Positions 33,383 to 48,286 of a stretch of 64,000 nucleotides of DNA are shown in pieces; positions within the stretch are counted from its first letter, which is position 1, and the number at the start of each line of letters is the position of its first letter. The DNA lies in the NCBI GenBank assembly GCA_025084515.1, contig JAJAGP010000085.1, positions 372,001 to 436,000 of the forward strand, given 5' to 3'. The notes below the pieces were generated by a model. The model was given only the letters and a program-made list of their open reading frames with translations. It did not search any database and was not told the origin of the DNA. This DNA is from Ancistrus triradiatus (lineage: Eukaryota > Chordata > Actinopteri > Siluriformes > Loricariidae). The position numbers and the translations under genes are program-made.

Positions 33383-36250
33383 ATTTAGTCCCTCTTTTTA
33401 TTCATGCCCTAAATTTACCCCGTAGTTTGTATTTGATTATTTGACATGTAGCAGGAAAACTGAACAAACGAAAGACTTGACTGCAGGTAAGAGTGCAGGT
33501 ATATAGAAACAGTTCATCTTTAGGAGTGTTATAAATAATTCAGGAGGTGGCGCTAAAGCGCTCTACAGCATCTCATTAATTATTCACTTCCTGAAAACAG
33601 AGGCTTGACTCTAATGGACTGAGCGCGTGACCCAACCACAAGGTGGAAACAGTGACATCCAAAGCCAAAGCCCCTCCTGAGGGCAGATGACTGACTGATG
33701 ATGATGATGGATTGATGAAGAGGTCCATGGCTGATTACTTTTATTTATTCTGAAACGATCTGTTTTTACCCTTCAGTCATTTGTTGCCTTTCTCTTTGTA
33801 CCATGGCTTTAACTTCTATTCTTTTTTCGGTCTCATTTTCTTTTAATTTGAATTATCTCCTCTCGTCATTTCAGTTCTTTTCCTTATCTATTCATCCACT
33901 CTTCCTTTCGTTACATTAATTCTAATTCTTCTAAAAACAATATTTTTTATTTTATTTTATTTGTCTTCTTTCCTTCATTTTACCATATTTTTTCTCGTCA
34001 TCTTTCCATCTCTGCACCTTTATATTTTTATTTTCTATTTCTTTACTATTTTCTTTTCCTTCCATCATAAATTTCTTTCCCTCTATTCTTTAGCTGTCTA
34101 CTTTGTGTTCCTCCTTCTTTCTTTACTTCTTTCCAGTCATTACATTTCAGTTCATTGTAGGATTTTTTTTTATACATAATAATCTTATAGATCACATGAT
34201 TCATATAACAGAGATAAAAAAGGCAAATAATCAATACATCAGTTTAATAATTCAGTCAATCATATTACAAACTACCTACTTATAACTTAAGAGAAACTTT
34301 ACATTTTTAAATATGCTGATACAATTCAGTACAAAAATAAAAAGCCGTACAACTGTACATACGTACAGTTTTTTCCCCGAACAGTCCCGACGTCGCCGGG
34401 CGCGGTTACAGTCTGTGGTGGCAAACAAAGGAGGGTCACCATCCGACCCCGAATAAACAAAACGTCCACGGAGGGGCTGAAAGTGTTTATGGTTTATCAG
34501 CAACACAAACTAAGTGCTCCTTAATGCAACTGTCTGCAAAATGTCGACATAAATAAATGCTTCGTCTGAAGCGACTCGACTGTGATGTCACAAAGCGTTT
34601 GGTGCTCTACGTACTGCTACGGGAAACCCGCTGATCAAAAGGTCAACTGCTTTTGTTTTCTGTTTAACATCGACGGCAAGAGCAACACAAGTGACGAGAC
34701 AAAACACACACACACAGATCAGAGATCCTCCGACAAAACAGAGGCAATAAGAATCAGAGACAAAACAAAATTCTCCAACAAAAGAACAAACACCAAAACA
34801 TAAAGAAGTTCAAAGCGAGTGACTGAATCCTTGCTTTGGTCGGTGAGTGATTATTTGAACGCATGCATCAGGTTGTGTTTGATCTACTCTATTAAAAAAA
34901 GCTGGACTCTCATTATGCATTCTTTGTTTTGTTTCTGATTTATTTTGCCAATTTGATTTGCTATTATGTACTATTTCTCATTATTTTATTGTTTTTTTTT
35001 ATTTTGCATTGATTCATTTTAATTTTACAACATATAAATACGTTTTTACTCATTTTAATTTCAGTGATAGTTTAACAATCTAGATTTTTACATACTAATA
35101 AATAATTACACTTATTATTATAAAATAATTTATTTAAAGTTATTTCTCATTTCCATACCCTAGCAGGAAAATTTTGTTTTTTAGTGTGAGAAATAGATTA
35201 AAAAAGGTTCAACTGCTAAGAATAAAAATAAAAAAATAAACGGTTTCTAATACCATTTTATTTTAATGTAAAATCTATAATATACTATTTTATGGTTTAA
35301 TTGTCATTTTGCTTGGATTTATTAGTTATTTTACATTTCAAAATGTTAATTTACATTCAAATATTTTTTAAACCTTTATTTTATATCTAAAAAAATATAA
35401 TACATTTTATGAAAATAATAAATTATGTTCCATATCCTTGCAGGAAAATACGATTTTTGTTTTATTTTTTTTAAATGTGAGAATAAATATTAAAAAAATG
35501 TAACTCCTAAAAAAAGGCAAGAAATTTAAATGTGTCAAGAATATGCTATTGGAGAAATGTATATGGAAGAACACAAACCTTTTTTCTGATGTGTTTGTTT
35601 CATGTTTATATTAAAAAAGAATCAAATGATAAATAATTCATTTTTCTTACATTTCTGCTGCTGCAGGAAAAGTTAATGGACGGTAAATCAATGAAAGCAT
35701 AAATAAATACATTTTAGGAAAAAAAAATAAGGAAAAATTACAAAAAAAAAAAGAAACAGAAAGCAAATGGCAAACAGAAAAAAAACTACAAATCCCACAA
35801 ATCACCAGTTTGTTTTTGAGTCGTTGCTTAGTCTCTCGATGTTTTCTTGTATTTCTATTCCTATTATATATAGATATCTATGTGTGTGTGTATATATAGT
35901 GAGGTATACCAGTTCGATTGCATAGGTAATCGAGTGCATAGAAGAGAGACGTCGTATCTTTGGTAAGACTCGACCCTGGTGAAGATCCACAGCAGTTCTC
36001 GTAGATCCACACGATGTCTTCACGTAGCGTATCGTACGGAACATATTAAGGCACTGGTTGCTTATTGCAGCCTCCTCATGGGCGACGTGGTCCTCGGAAC
36101 AGTCCTCCTTATCCGCCGTGGCTATTGTCAGATAAATCTATAAAACAAGGCTGTTTTCCTGTCCGGTGAGCAGAAGGCACTTTGGGAAGCGTCCCGTGGA
36201 CGTCAGATTTTCGGGTTGCTTGAACAGAGCTGCCTCCGGGAGCCGCGTCG
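33383..36250. other. AT-rich region between odf3l2 and the crlf1 3' end
   Basis: There is no supportable exon. It has T-rich (33780-34180) and A/T-rich (34900-35800) tracts with AAATAAA-like words on both strands. The part next to 36250 should be the crlf1 3' UTR; its length cannot be fixed. Confidence 0.45.
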
Positions 36251-39200
36251 CTACGATTTGTCCCCTTGAAGAACCTAAAAGCAGAAGAAGAAAATGGCAG
36301 CTGTGAAAACCACGGACGAGCCAGCGCTGCACTCAGACATGACACGCGGACTGATTAGGATACAAAAGAGGGCGCTGATCAAAATGGCTGGGCCGCCGGG
36401 TTCGGCCTCGCGAGGGGTCTTTGCATTTGGGTGGTATAATTGCTAAAAGGTTCTGGAGAGCCTCATGCTGCGGCGGAAGATTAGAGGCAGCCACGGCGCT
36501 TCAAAACTCCCCCGGTCGCACGGACAAACGTTTAGCATGTGTCGTCGCGCAGAGCACAGAGACCGCAGCGCTCGCTAGTGGGGGGGGGGGCTGGGTGGCG
36601 GTGAGATGGTTGGGGCAAAGGGAGGGGGAACGGAAAAGCGGCTAATGATCCGTCGCTCATGCCCTCGCGTGCGCTTTAGCCCGGGCCCTGTGATTGTTTG
36701 GTAATAGCACGCATTGTCTCGGGACGCCATCAAAGGACGCACCACAGGGTCGTAAAAGAGACGGATTCAGCGCAGGGTGCAGATGGCGTCTCCTTCACAA
36801 CTGATCCGGGCCTTTATTTCACGCACCCTGTTCAAATGCGACGCAAGTAGAGTCTTGCGAGAAGAGGAAACGAGCTGCCTTGTAAAGTCGTCTGAAACCC
36901 TAAAATATAAAAGGTCGCCTTTAATGACACGGATGCGAGCGAGACTCCATTTTATGGATCACATGTTAGTCATTTCCCAGAAGAGGAATCGTTTGCACGG
37001 CGGTTTGGATTTCGGCACGTTTAACCCCTAAAGGATTTATTAGGTTCAGACGAAGCCCTTATCCAGACAGACTGAGCCAGGGCCTGGACAGAAACTCACA
37101 AACTATTAATAGACTATTAGTCCAGACTTTAACCGCCGAGTCACTCGAGTGCTTTTATTGGCTTCATTTAAAGGCCACAACAATATGGCAGGGTTTTATC
37201 GTTAATAGACTCCACAGACAATACTAATTAGTAACATTTCTATAACAATATCAGCACCGCCCAACCTTCCTTTTGTTCATTTTCTTCATCCAGGGTCTGG
37301 ACCGGGACCTAAACTCCCAAACTCCAGATTATTAGTCCCACTTGAGTGCTTTTACTACCTCCTTTCAAAGGCAACGCCAATATGTCGGGGTTTTATCGTT
37401 CATAGCTACTAAAAACTGGACGTACAATTACTATTTTTACTATTAGTTATCTATATTACTATCCATGGCCTGGACTGGGACCTCAATCTCCAGATTATTA
37501 GTCCAAATTTTAACCACTGAGCCATTTGAGTGCTTTTACTACCTTTTTAAGGCAACACCAATATTTCAGGGTTTTAATAGCTACTAAAAACTGTACGAAC
37601 AATTACTATTTTACTATTACTTACTAATTATTGACATTTCAATAACATTATCAGTACGGAAAAATCTTTGTTTTGTTCATTTACCAAGAAAAGCAGTCAC
37701 ACCAACAGTTCAGGCACCACCTTACATCGTAAAATCTGGGATTGTGGTAGCCTAGTGGGTAAGGTACTGGACTATGGACCAGAAGGTCCAGGGTTCAAAT
37801 CCCACCTCTGCCAAGCTGCCACTGTTGGGTTCTTGAGCAAGACCCACAACTGCTTGGATTGTAAGATTGTATCGATTGTAAGTCGCTCTGGATAAGGGCG
37901 TCTGCTAAATGCTGTAAATGTAAAATAGCCTGAAATAGTAAAATATAATAACGTCGTCTTTAATAACATGGACTTAGATTAGATTATTAGTCCAAATTTT
38001 AACCACAGAGCCATTTAAGTGCTTTTTCAGGGCTTCTTTTAAAGGCAACACCAATATGTCGGGGTTTTATCGTTAATAGCTACTAAAAACTGTACGAACA
38101 ATTACTATTTTACTATTATTATCTATATGACTATCCAGGTCCTGGACTGGGACCTAAACTTATAACCTCCAGATTACCACTGAGCCACTCGAGAGATTTT
38201 ACTATGTTTATTTAAAGGCAACACCAATATATCAGGGTTTTATCGTTAATGGCTACTAAAAATTATACGGATAATTACAATTTTTACTATTACTTACTAA
38301 TTATTAACATTTCTATAACATTATCAGTACGGTCTAATCTTTGTTTTGTTCATTAATGGAAAAAAGCAGTTACACCAACATCTCAAGCGCCACCTTGGCT
38401 ACTTTGTAAAATAGCTTGAATTCGTAAATATAATAACGTCGTCTTTACAGACATGGATGCGAGAGACTGATCCAGGGTCTGGACTCTGACCTAAATTCTC
38501 AACCTCCAGAACATTAGTCCAAATTTCCAAACCATGAGTGCTTTTTCAAGGCTTCTTTTAAAGGCAACACCAATAGGCCGGGGTTTTATCGTTAACAGCT
38601 ACCAAAAATCGTACGTACTATTACTATTTTTACTATTACTTACTAATTTTACAACTTACTTACTTCAGTGGAGACATTTCTTTCCCAAAAACTCTTCTGT
38701 TCTTCCTCTGTATCTGAATGTTTCTCTCTTTCTCTTGGAGGCGACCTTGGGTTTTATAAGGCGCCATACAAGTACAACTTATTATAATAATAAGAAGATG
38801 AATTTCTCCCACTCTCTAAGGATTATTCCGTTAATTAAACCATTCACTGTTAATGCTCCAGTATCTGTAGAACTTAAGTCCTGTGGGTTGGAACCAGAAG
38901 CTTCTCTCACATCCGTAACACAATCCTAACTCTATCAGGACGGCCAGCAATTAATCCAAAGAGCAAAACCGTCTTTAAATAATCAGCGGTCCTGCAGTTA
39001 CCAGTTCAAGCGACTGGAAACACACTGGCCCTGACCCCGGCTCTCTGAACGCAAGCATGTACAAGAAGTCTAGACGACTAAAACACCTGGTTTGAATATA
39101 TCGCATGCTACTGCGCATCGTTCGCGTCTTTCATCATCGACTCTATCGACTGCAAACGGAAGGCAGAAGATAAATATAAATCGTCCTGCTAAATGGATGT

Positions 39201-42200
39201 TTTTTTATTTTATGAAAATAAAAAGTGATTTCAGACCCGTCTAAAGAGCTTCTGAGTGGCAGTAGCAGGAACAGTGTAATGTTGTTTAAGTTTAAGAATA
39301 TCAAACAAAAAACTAAAAAAACAACTTTTCACTGTAGAAATTTTTTTTTAAATAAAATAAATGATCTATAAAAATATTTATTGTTAATGTTTTAGTTCAG
39401 CAAAATGTCCTTGTAGTGTTTTTATAATAATAATAATATTAATACGATACTATTATTATCATTATATAATAATAATTATTGTATAATTTGATTACATATA
39501 ATAATATAATTATATAAAATACATAAACTCATATTACCATTATTATATTAGTATTATATTGTTATTAATAATATAAAATATATGTAATAATACTTATTAT
39601 TATTATTATTATCATCATCATCAACCTAATTTATTTATGTTTTTAGTTTAGCTGATTGTGTCTGTAGTGCTAGTGCTACTGTAGTGTAATAAATAGTACT
39701 ATCACTATAATAAATAACACAAATGAACAGACATTATATTATAAAATGGCACAAAAACACGGATAACGCTGATCATAGCTGTGAGGAAGGTTCCGTCTGT
39801 ACCTGGTTTCGGGTTTTGTGGGATTTCTGCAGCCAGACGCGCCACTGGTCGTACAGTTTGATGCTCATTCCGCCGCAGCCATAAGCACGCTTACGCACCC
39901 ACCCGAAAAACTGTTTGAGGTCCTGCCGCAGCGTCGAATTCTGCTGAGCCGCTTTGGAGTCGCAGGAACCGGCCAGCGAGCGCTCTGCAGGAGATACGGA
40001 TGGATGAGAGTCATTAGAGCTGATCATAAAGACTATTACAAAACATACATCTACGTCAAAACTGGAAATAAATCACTGCTGGACGCAAAGTACTGAGACT
40101 CGGGTGCCTTTGGGAGGCAGAAACCTTCTGGAAATGCACATTCAGGACTTGGAACGCAGATGAAACCTCACCTCACACCTCACCAGAGGCGGGATACCAA
40201 TAGAGTGCCGGTTTGTCGTTGTGAGTTAGTGTCTTGTCTCTGGTGAGTTGAGGTCTCATTTGCGTTCAGGATGAGGGTTTCCCAAAAGATCCAAAGAAAA
40301 AAAGTGCAGTTCATGGTTTTACAACAACGAAAGCCGAGCTGTATGGTTTTCCAGGACTGAAAGTCCTTATATATGGTATGCCAAGTACTGAAAGCTCAAA
40401 TGTATTGTTTCCCGGAACTAAAAGGCCAAATGTTCAAATGTAAAAGGCCTCTCAGTTTTTTAACTTATAATGGCAGGTTAAAATTTGAGGTACTTGATAT
40501 TATTATTAGTAGTAGTAGTAGTATTAACCATAACTGTAGATGAGAACTGTGACAACATATGACCTTTGCCTTTTCTTTTTTAGTTGTCTTTGGTTTAACT
40601 CTGTATATTATTTTGTATCCGTTTACAAAACTACTAAAACACGTCTTGGTGCGTTTCGTTTCTGTTCTCGTTTTCTCTAACAACAAGCTAAAACTCGAGG
40701 AGGGAGCGCTCAATCCTTTCCGTGTTACCTCTCATTCAGTTTGTGCTGCATAACCAAACCCAGGACGGCACAAAAAAATAAATCCAGCTCCACTTTAAAT
40801 AAATAGGAGGGTTCGCAGCTCCAGATGTGCCGTGCGAGTTACAGGAAGCGGCGAACGTGGCGGCGAGCTAATCTGTTAATCTTCAAAAAACACTCCTTCG
40901 CAACAAATGTATCAAACGCTCCCTGCGGCCGCTTCTTGGCCAGCCGCGAAGTGGGAAGTGATGTGTGGGATGTCTAATCTGTTTCATGTGCTGAAATGGT
41001 TTTGGCTGCTGGATTCAGCGCCCTGGCGAATGTGCATCCGATTAGCCGGCGCGCTGCAGGACGAACGACGTACCGAGACGCGATGAAGGAGGGATGGTGT
41101 CTCAATTGTTTACGAGATATTTTTTTTATTCGCTTGCCATTTCTCTTTTCTTTCATGCTGGAAATCTGTTTCCACCCTCGTTTAATGCAAACGTTTGTCA
41201 CCGTTTCACAGTCGCCTTCGTACAACGACCACAACAATGGTGCAAATGAGAGAACCGGGACCTTTAAGTGGATGGAATTACTGCTGAGAAAATAAACAGT
41301 TATTGAACAAGTCTGATAAATGCAGAGTTTCTCCAGATCCCCGAGCGTCAGTAAGGTTTAGGTCAAAGAACCAGAGCTTGTACAGATTTTCTCTGGATTT
41401 AAACAGAAGCAGGCAGATTTTCATTGAACCTCTGCATGAACGCTGCATGAATCCACAACGTCATGTGTCATAAAGTTCTCAGGACGGAAAACAGCCATAC
41501 GTTTCACTATCATTCTTCATTCAACAGTTGGGATTAACTTCTTTTAGAAGCTTCTAGAAGCTCCATTGTTGTCCCTCTTGACCAGAGTACCTGTTCCCAA
41601 AGTTCCAGTGAGGTCCAGGAACCTCCCCTTTAAATAAATATGCATACAAGCCAATGGGAGTGCAGCAATTGGGATTTTACCAAGTACGGACCTGAGAGGA
41701 CTGGACTACTGAACTGAACATCCAAATCCATTGCTTGGATTGTACAATGCAAGGGTATCAGGTGCAAGTCGCCCCGGATATTTGTAAATGCGAGAAATAT
41801 AAACGTAAATGACGTCCAAGTGCCTCATTTGATAAGACCAAAGCCTTTCCTCTGGTCAACCATCCACATTTTTTCTTGCCAGACTGTGGCCCCCCAGAAA
41901 TCTGCAAATCTCTGACCACCTCTGACCATCACCCTGCTGCCTCCTCAACTATGACTCACCGCCCTCTTCCAGGCAGCGTAATTACAGGTTTAAGAACACT
42001 TTCGTCTCATTCCATTTGTATTCTCTGATCTTCCGTACCCTGATATACGTCTAACGGAATCTGGCCACCGTGTCACCTCCTATTTAAACCACAATCAGAC
42101 CAGAGTTCTCAGTCGGTCAAACAGCGTCCACCAAGTTCATCTAGGATTTGTTATACAGTGGGGCAAAAAAGTATTTAGTCAGCCACTGATTGTGCAAGTT

Positions 42201-45200
42201 CTCCTACTTAGAAAGATGAGAGAGGTCTGTAATCTTCATCATAGGTACACTTCAACTATGAGAAACAAAATGAGGAAAAAAATCCAGGAAATCACATTGT
42301 AGGATTTTTAAAGAGTTTAATTCTAAATTATGGTGGAAAGTAAGTATTTGGTCACCCACAAACAAGCAAGATTTCTGCCTCTCACAGACCTGTAACTTCT
42401 TCTTTAAGAAGCTCTTCTGTCCTCCACTCGTTACCTGTATTAATGGCACCTGTTTGACCTCGTTATCTGTATAAAAGACACCTGTCCACAGCCTCAAACA
42501 GTCAGACTCCAAACTCAAGCAAGGCCAAGACCAAAGAGCTGTCGAAGGACTCTAGGAAGAAAATTGTAGACCTGCACCAGGCTGGGAAGAGTGAACCTAC
42601 AATAGGCAAGCAGGTTGGTGTGAATAAATCAACTGTGGGAGCAATTGTAAGAAAATGGAAGAAATACAAGACCATTGATAATCTCCCTCGATCTGGGGCT
42701 CCACGCAAGATCTCATCCCATGGGGACAAATTGATCATGAGAACGGTGAGTCATAGAATCCCAGAACTAACACCTATGGGACCTTGATTAAATGACCTCA
42801 AGAGGAGCTTGTACCAAAAGTACCAAGGCTCCCATCATTCCCTCCCTCTAGCCAAGAGGGACTCAATCCGACCAAAAGTCCAATGCGTGCCCCCTGCTTA
42901 AGCCCGTACAATGTCCGTCCTCTGGTCTTACTTTTTTCATACTCGCCTCTCTCTTCGATTCCCTCCTCTTCTTCTTTCTCCCTCTCCTTGCCTTCCCCTT
43001 CTCCCCCCCCCGCAGGCCTTTCGGTCCGCTCGCGATCGTTTTGAGGAGTTCCCCTCCCTTCTTTTCCCCCGCTTCCCTCCTCTTTCAGGCCCATGGATGG
43101 CCTAGCCCTAGTCTCCAGACCCCTCAGCCCCATAGAACATGTGGTGGAGGGAGTTGAAAGTCCGTGTTGCCCCCAAAACAAACATCACTGCTCTAGAGTA
43201 GATCTGCATGGAGAATGGGCCAAAATACCAGCTACAGTGTGCGCCAACCTGGTGAAGACTTACAGGAAACGTTTGACCTCTGTCATTGCCAACAAAGGTT
43301 ATGTTACAAAGTATTGCGTTGAACTTTTGTTATTGACCAAATACTTATTTTCCACCACAATTTACAATAAAATTCTTTAAACATCCTACAATGTTGGGAT
43401 GGCTTGGTGGTTCAGGGTCTGGAGTACTGGGCCAAGCTGCCTTTATAGTTCGGCGCACGCATCTGGAGAGCTCACGGTAGCCTAAGAACTTATCTGAAGA
43501 GGTTGATTGAGTCTCTACAATTCAGATGGCTCCGAGTTCCAATCCCAGCTCTGCCAGTCTCTTTGAAACCTGCGTCTCTAAACTCTGTTACTTAGGCTGT
43601 AGTTAGAGTTTGGATAGCCAGACTTCTGGCTAACCATGCCCATCAGTTTGGTTGCATAATGTTATGTTTTGAACCTCGTACCACTGTGCGGTGTGGACGC
43701 CGCCGTCGGATGGCTCCAGTCACTCCAGATGCCTGCCTTTCTGGATCCCAGGATGCCCACCGGATTACAACGGACCTGCACAAAGTAGACCGTCCCAGGC
43801 CTGAGCCCCGCCAACCTGCAGGAGGTCTGGTTTCCCATGTCATCCACCACCTGCGGAGATTGAGAGCCGAACAAAACAGACGTCACAAAGGCCCAGACGG
43901 GAACACCTGACTGACAAGGCTTGCTTTATGTTTTCAGAAAATATGGCCATTCATGCTAAAATGCCCGAGCAAGCTGACACAGGCTCGGGTGTTACAAAAG
44001 GAGACAATGATCTCCCGGAGAGACGATCCGACATGTAGCTGTGATAAAGGCATCCACACAATGCGCAGACATCAAGCGGAGACGGTAAACGATACAGTGG
44101 AACACACGCTGCACGCTGTTCCTACTCCACCCCGGGAGGAAATCTGTTACCTATTGCAGATTGAGTAATTGGCCGGGTGAGGACGGCACCAGCATCGCAC
44201 AAAATCCAGTTCGGGGGCCAAACGGCCTCCCTCTAATTCGGCTCTAAACGCAGCCCGTTGTAGAGGAGGGACAAGTTTCAAACGCAGGAATGTCCCATGC
44301 CTCCGAGCCGGATAATAAGAGCCGGGGCCCCCCGTAATTATTTACAACCGCGACCGGCCCGATTCCGCCCCTGTCCGCCGTCCCCCTCCGCCTGACTTTC
44401 CATTTCCAAAGCAACAAACATCCAAGAACGCCACAACCGACATGATCAAACACATTGCTCCGCGCTCCCATTCGTCACGGGCCCATCGCTCGCAATCGGA
44501 ACTTGAATGATAACAGACTCGCCGCACGACGGGCCAATCTGAGAACAGGAAGTGCCTGGGCAGCGCAGAAACGACTCCCTATTTCAGGAACGCTGGGGAA
44601 CCGGCAGTTACGTTGTCTTACATGTAGCCCCCCACCCCAGACACACACACACAGATCTCCCCTCCCATCTGCGGAGCTTCATGGGACCTGGCCGCTGATT
44701 GAAACCACATGAAGACCAAAAGCACGGTGAAAGCTCATTTCAAGTCGCAGTGATCCGCGGCCATGAGGACTGCAAAACATGTGGCCTCCTGTTCCTGTTA
44801 CCAACGGCAGACTCTGGAGGAAACTCCTCCAGCTGTCAGGGTCATGACCCTGGCGCTGGCCGGGACTCGGGGTGTCAGGAGCCGAGTCAGGTGTACTGGA
44901 GCAGACGGACTTTTTGCTTCTAGGCGTCTAGATGATGTTATTTCACAGGCGTTCGCTGGAGGATCGTCGCTGACCATGTGAGCTCTCAAACGGGTCACGA
45001 CACCCATTCTGGTATCAACAATCAGGTCTGAACTGCTGATAAGGGTCACCTTGGTTCTGCCCAGAATAGTAAACCCGCATGACCAGCATACCGAACACGA
45101 CTTCTGCTCGTCTTCATTCACTTCCTTTAGATTAGGGATTAGCTCAGCTCAGATGAGCTCATCTCCCCTAAAGTGGGAACGGCGCTAATGAGGCTGCTTA

Positions 45201-48200
45201 GCACCCTGACGTTTCCTGAGAGCCACATGATACTTGCTGTAACGTCTTATCCGGACCTTCCGAAGGCGAAGGTCGAATAATTACCCCGTTAGCTGCGTTA
45301 GCATTTCAGGCGACCTGCTCTTTGTGTTCGGTGCCGGAGTCTTCGTTTTTTTTTCCCACCGGTTCCCAACGTGATTATTTTCCTGGCATGGGGTTTGAAG
45401 CATTTACAAGGTGAAGCGGCCATAAATCTCTCAGCGTAGCGCTGGGTAATGGAGCGCTGGTAACTTTAAGCTAGGATATTCGTACCGCCCTCGGGGAAGG
45501 TTCCACATACCTGGTTGTTAAAGTGTCAGGACTGTTTGAGGAAAGGAAGCTAAACGTTTATGATTGTGTGGCAGGATCAGCGCCGATGCACGGCTTTAAC
45601 ACGGTTTGAGCTAAGCAGTGCGTAACCTATTCGGGCTAACTTCCGAGACGAATCCCACTCGATAAAGGTGTCGTAAGTTATTCTAAAGTACTCCACACCG
45701 ACAAAGGGCGATGCTAAGGGCTGAAATTATTATCGTCGCAAAATCCGGGGCTTTAGGAAAGCTTTCGGCGGCCTAGCAGCACTTGTTTCTGTTTAAACAG
45801 ACCTCTCAGACAGAAGCTACAAAAGCCAGGGTTGAATGATGAATCTCCGACTCCCTGGAGAGAATAAAAACACCCGGTCGCATTAGCTAAACAGTTAAAG
45901 CTCGCGGATATCGTCTTTCCACCTAATAAATCTAAGCCCTCTTCCATAAATCTGATACCGCCGTGAATCATTGCACTCGGTCTCGGCTGTGAAAATATTC
46001 TCCACTCTCTTAACCCCCACACGACACAGCTCCTATGTCGGCGCTAACCGAAACCCAGACCCCCCCTTAGCGTTCGCTGACAGGAATGGAATCGCGCTAA
46101 TAAAAATCAAGCAATAAAATCGAATTCGCAGCCTAGTCAATCAAAACAATGAACCAGTTCAGGCTGGATGTGTCAGGATATCAATGGTAAGAAAAAGAAA
46201 ACCTTAACCCCTGCACTGCACGGTTTTATGAGCGTCAGCGTCTAAAAACTTTATTTTCCTGGATAAACCTTCATATCAGATGCACAGAATCTGATGGGAA
46301 GATTCGTCCTGAGCTCCTTAACTTTGAGCAAACTTACACTCAGTTGTTATCGGACTTTATGTTAGTTCACTATTAACAACGTATACTATAGCAAACTAAT
46401 TACAGCAAAGATGTCGCGTGCGTTCTGTTTATTACCCCTGATGCAACTGCATCTTTTGAACACCAGAGGGCCTACGTCAAGGCTCCTGATTTCTTTGAAT
46501 ACACTGTTTTGACTTGTTTACCCTTCAGATATAAAAAAATAGTAAGAAATCCGTGACCACAGCATCGTCAATCGATACACCCCTATAACAAATCAGCCGC
46601 CAAACTGATGGACTAAATCGATCCGTCGTGTGCGACAATGCTTCACTGCTTCGGTTGCCATCTTCAAATCGAACGAGTCACTTTGTGCTCTAAGTCACAG
46701 TCCCACTAGACCTTTTCCAATCCCATTTTCAGGTATTTTCAGGTCCCTAGGCCATTTCTGTAGGCATTAATCCATAAACTCGTACTTAACGTTCACTACT
46801 GACATGTTCAGGCTACTTTTAAGAATCGGTCACGCTACCTTCCACTCGCTGCTGTCCTCCAGCCTGTACCGGATCTGGTACTTGGCCTGAAACAGAAAGT
46901 CCTTGAGGGCGGGCGGCGTTCCCCAGCGCACCGTCAGCTGATCGTCCAGATCGCCCACACGGCTCACGTGGACATCAGCCGGAGGGTCCGTCGTCACTGC
47001 GGAGAAGAGCAGAGAAGAGACTCGGACTAAAGAAAACAATACTTAATATAAGACATACAAAATGGCGTTAAGAGAAACAATTGGACAATTCAGAACGACT
47101 ACCCTAAGTCGGGATACAAGGGGACATGAGCCATATGGAACCCTGTTAACAAAAGCCTACATCTCTGCGTTATTTGTAAATACATCATCTCCGGAACAAT
47201 GTTAGAAAGCTCCGGGTTTCCCAGCAGAGCATTGCCCAGGGCATCCCGTCTTCTTCCCACAGCGTATCCTGGTTTCCCGGGTAAACGATGCCCATGTACC
47301 CGATGGTAAAAGAAACAAAGACCAGACCTGCTTCTTCCTTCGCTCCAAGATCCGGTTCTGACACTCGTGTGCCCATTTGAGATTGGAGCAGCTGCTGTTG
47401 GCACATTTTGGCTACTCAGAACCGGCACAGGGTTACATCGATTCTAATCAGACACATTTATACTGGGCCAGTTTAGAGCGACCAATTTAGGTTCGATCCC
47501 TGTCTGTGTGGAGTTTGCATGTTCTCCTCACATTCTAAAGACAGACATAAGGTGAAGGTGAATTGGCCCTGAATAATTATACACTACAGAATATATTTCT
47601 AATAAATAACACATAATAAATATAAATTATGTATAATACAAAAATATATAATAAATGATATAATAAATATATTTTTTCACATTTCTTTGTCATACTTACT
47701 ACTACCTAACTCCTTCATTAATTATTTAAAATATTATTGAAAATATTATTTAATTATTCCATTACGTATACTGTTAATAACAATTAGTACAATGTGTCGT
47801 TTTGGTTTTTATTTACTTACGCATTTATATACAACAATTTATAGCAATACTTTATATACAATAATTTAAATATATATTTTTTCTACATATTCTACAAGCG
47901 TAGCTTCTCTACACTGCGTTTCTCTATTTATCCGTACCTCGAAACGTATTAATTATTTTTTGAATTTGGTGATTTGGTGACATTTTTCCGATGTCGCTCC
48001 CACTTGTGTGTTATGATCTCTTGGCCATCATGAGCTACACAAGCTGTTCTGGGGGCCTGATTGTGCATTGTGTACTGATAACACCACACACACACTGAAG
48101 ACTTTCGGGTGTGTGGCCAATTGTGAGGCGTTTGGGTGTGACCAGTGCGTCATGCTTCTGGCATCATCAGTACGACGCCCACCTTCCTCTTCTAGCCGTC

Positions 48201-48231
48201 GCTCACCTCCAAACACGCCTCTGCTTCCAGG

Positions 48232-48286
<55 letters not shown>

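Noticed and set aside
37750..37810. tRNA gene candidate (A- and B-box-like sequences)
   Set aside because: The boxes belong to a SINE head: target duplications and a V-SINE tail follow, and a clean cloverleaf is not apparent.
42798..43181. Minus-strand 127-residue ORF rich in Glu/Lys/Gly
   Set aside because: It is the complement of the C/T-rich insert in a Tc1-like element; low complexity and no domain.
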